Part shown: piece after piece, positions 26,697 through 27,270 of the stretch
Layout: each line of letters starts with the position of its first letter
Position numbering within the stretch: the first letter of the stretch is position 1
NCBI GenBank assembly: GCA_022925895.1
Contig: JAKSYS010000757.1
Span: 1-27,270 of the forward strand
Source of the DNA: Fragilaria crotonensis
Lineage: Eukaryota; Bacillariophyta; Fragilariophyceae; Fragilariales; Fragilariaceae
Reading direction: 5' to 3'
Length of the DNA: 27,270 nucleotides
Position numbers and translations under genes: made by a program
The notes under the pieces: generated by a model
The model's database searches: none
Told to the model about the DNA's origin: nothing
What the model saw: the letters and a program-made list of their open reading frames with translations, nothing else

Positions 26697-27270
26697 CTAA
26701 TACGCAATATCAAAATGCGTGATCAGACGTTTCCGGAAGTCTGCCAGAGACAAGTTCCGAACAACAATTGGAACTGCAGCCTGCTCTTCCTCCTCGCTTT
26801 CATGATCATTCTCTGGATTGCTGCTGTGACTGGGGTTGTCTACCCTGACGTCGTATGAATTCTCCGCTTCTTCAATGTCACTTCCGGGACCCATCCCGGA
26901 CAAGTCGTACGTTCTCATGGCTACTGGATTGTGAAGATTGCGAATGGCCTGAGGAATTATGTAGTCATCCTCAGGACTGTGTTCTCCCAGTGGTCCATCC
27001 CAGTCACTGTTCACAGTTGAAACTCCGTTGTTCCAAGTAGTGGTGAACCCATCTGTTTCTAACAGCCAATTGTGTAGTGCACAACAAGTAAGAAAGATCT
27101 TGTCGGCATTCTCAACTCCATTCATACGGATTCCGGTCTTGAGTATCCGCCATCTTCCCTTTAGGATACCAAAAGTACATTCGACATCCTTTCTCATTGA
27201 TTCTAGCCACGACAAGAATCGAATTTCAATGCGACTACTTGTGGTTTTGATTGGTGGAACTGTGGTTGGC
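26697..27270 (-). CDS. PIF/Harbinger DDE transposase, C-terminal part, cut by window edge
   Basis: Harbinger transposases cut and paste DNA with an RNase H-like DDE core and duplicate a 3-bp TWA target. The minus-strand frame is open from the window edge (27270) to TAG 26697-26699, with no start in view, so the N-terminal part with the first two catalytic acids lies outside. It contains RFLSWLESMRKDVECTFGIL then KGRWRILKTG, where the E of DVECTFG matches the third catalytic acid of this family (DDE_Tnp_4), followed by CCALHNWLLETDG. The tail is acidic (ESEEEE) and ends NLSLADFRKRLITHFDIAY. The fragment is intact as far as seen. It faces the AlkB-SRA genes, with 103 bp between the stops. Confidence 0.9.
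   Translation of the reverse strand, partial: PTTVPPIKTTSSRIEIRFLSWLESMRKDVECTFGILKGRWRILKTGIRMNGVENADKIFLTCCALHNWLLETDGFTTTWNNGVSTVNSDWDGPLGEHSPEDDYIIPQAIRNLHNPVAMRTYDLSGMGPGSDIEEAENSYDVRVDNPSHSSNPENDHESEEEEQAAVPIVVRNLSLADFRKRLITHFDIAY

Overview
This is nuclear DNA of a eukaryote, most likely a stramenopile alga and probably a diatom. A GT-AG intron breaks one short gene. Two neighbouring housekeeping genes are typically eukaryotic: a PWI/RS splicing factor and the autophagy modifier ATG12. Most of the rest is transposable-element sequence of kinds common in diatom genomes: a Helitron, a Ty3/gypsy LTR element, a copia-type remnant with the 'DGGAN' protease-like block, and a PIF/Harbinger transposase. 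The diatom assignment comes from recognising protein families, not from a database search.

Layout. 1-1250 holds a 99-bp direct duplication and an array of three 39-nt hairpins. 1251-6470 (minus) is one decayed Helitron Rep-helicase gene, broken by in-frame stops and frameshifts; its N-terminus is a tandem array of basic repeats. 7110-7958 is an intact gene with four RDKF motifs and a coiled-coil C-terminus, possibly MED11-like. 7959-11160 is mostly unexplained sequence. It contains a two-exon gene for a 52-residue single-span membrane protein (minus) and, at its right edge, a possible small secreted peptide. 11391-11467 is an 11-unit heptamer array. 11659-12672 (plus) is an SRRM1-like PWI/RS protein, and 12731-13030 (minus) is ATG12, convergent with it and 58 bp away.

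13665-18977 is a complete, young Ty3/gypsy element. It has near-identical LTRs, a perfect 5-bp target duplication (CCTCT), a gag start and a long gag-pol frame with all catalytic motifs. It inserted just upstream of the ATG12 side. 19648-20277 is a copia-type fragment with two stop codons.

21388-27270 is the most interesting part. Two direct repeats, each preceded by TAA, are followed by an unrecognised multi-frame gene (22419-24079), a Pro-rich then acidic gene (24601-25093), an AlkB-type 2OG-Fe(II) dioxygenase (25308-25907), an SRA/YDG methyl-DNA reader domain (25892-26593) and, in opposite orientation, a PIF/Harbinger transposase that runs off the right edge. The AlkB and SRA parts look like one ancestral fusion protein: a frame change at a T-run joins them and also supplies the arginine expected at the AlkB C-terminus. 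The hypothesis worth testing is a Harbinger-type transposon carrying its own DNA-methylation reader and oxidative eraser. Almost every gene of this block contains frame changes or stops, so it is either a decayed copy or an assembly with indel errors.
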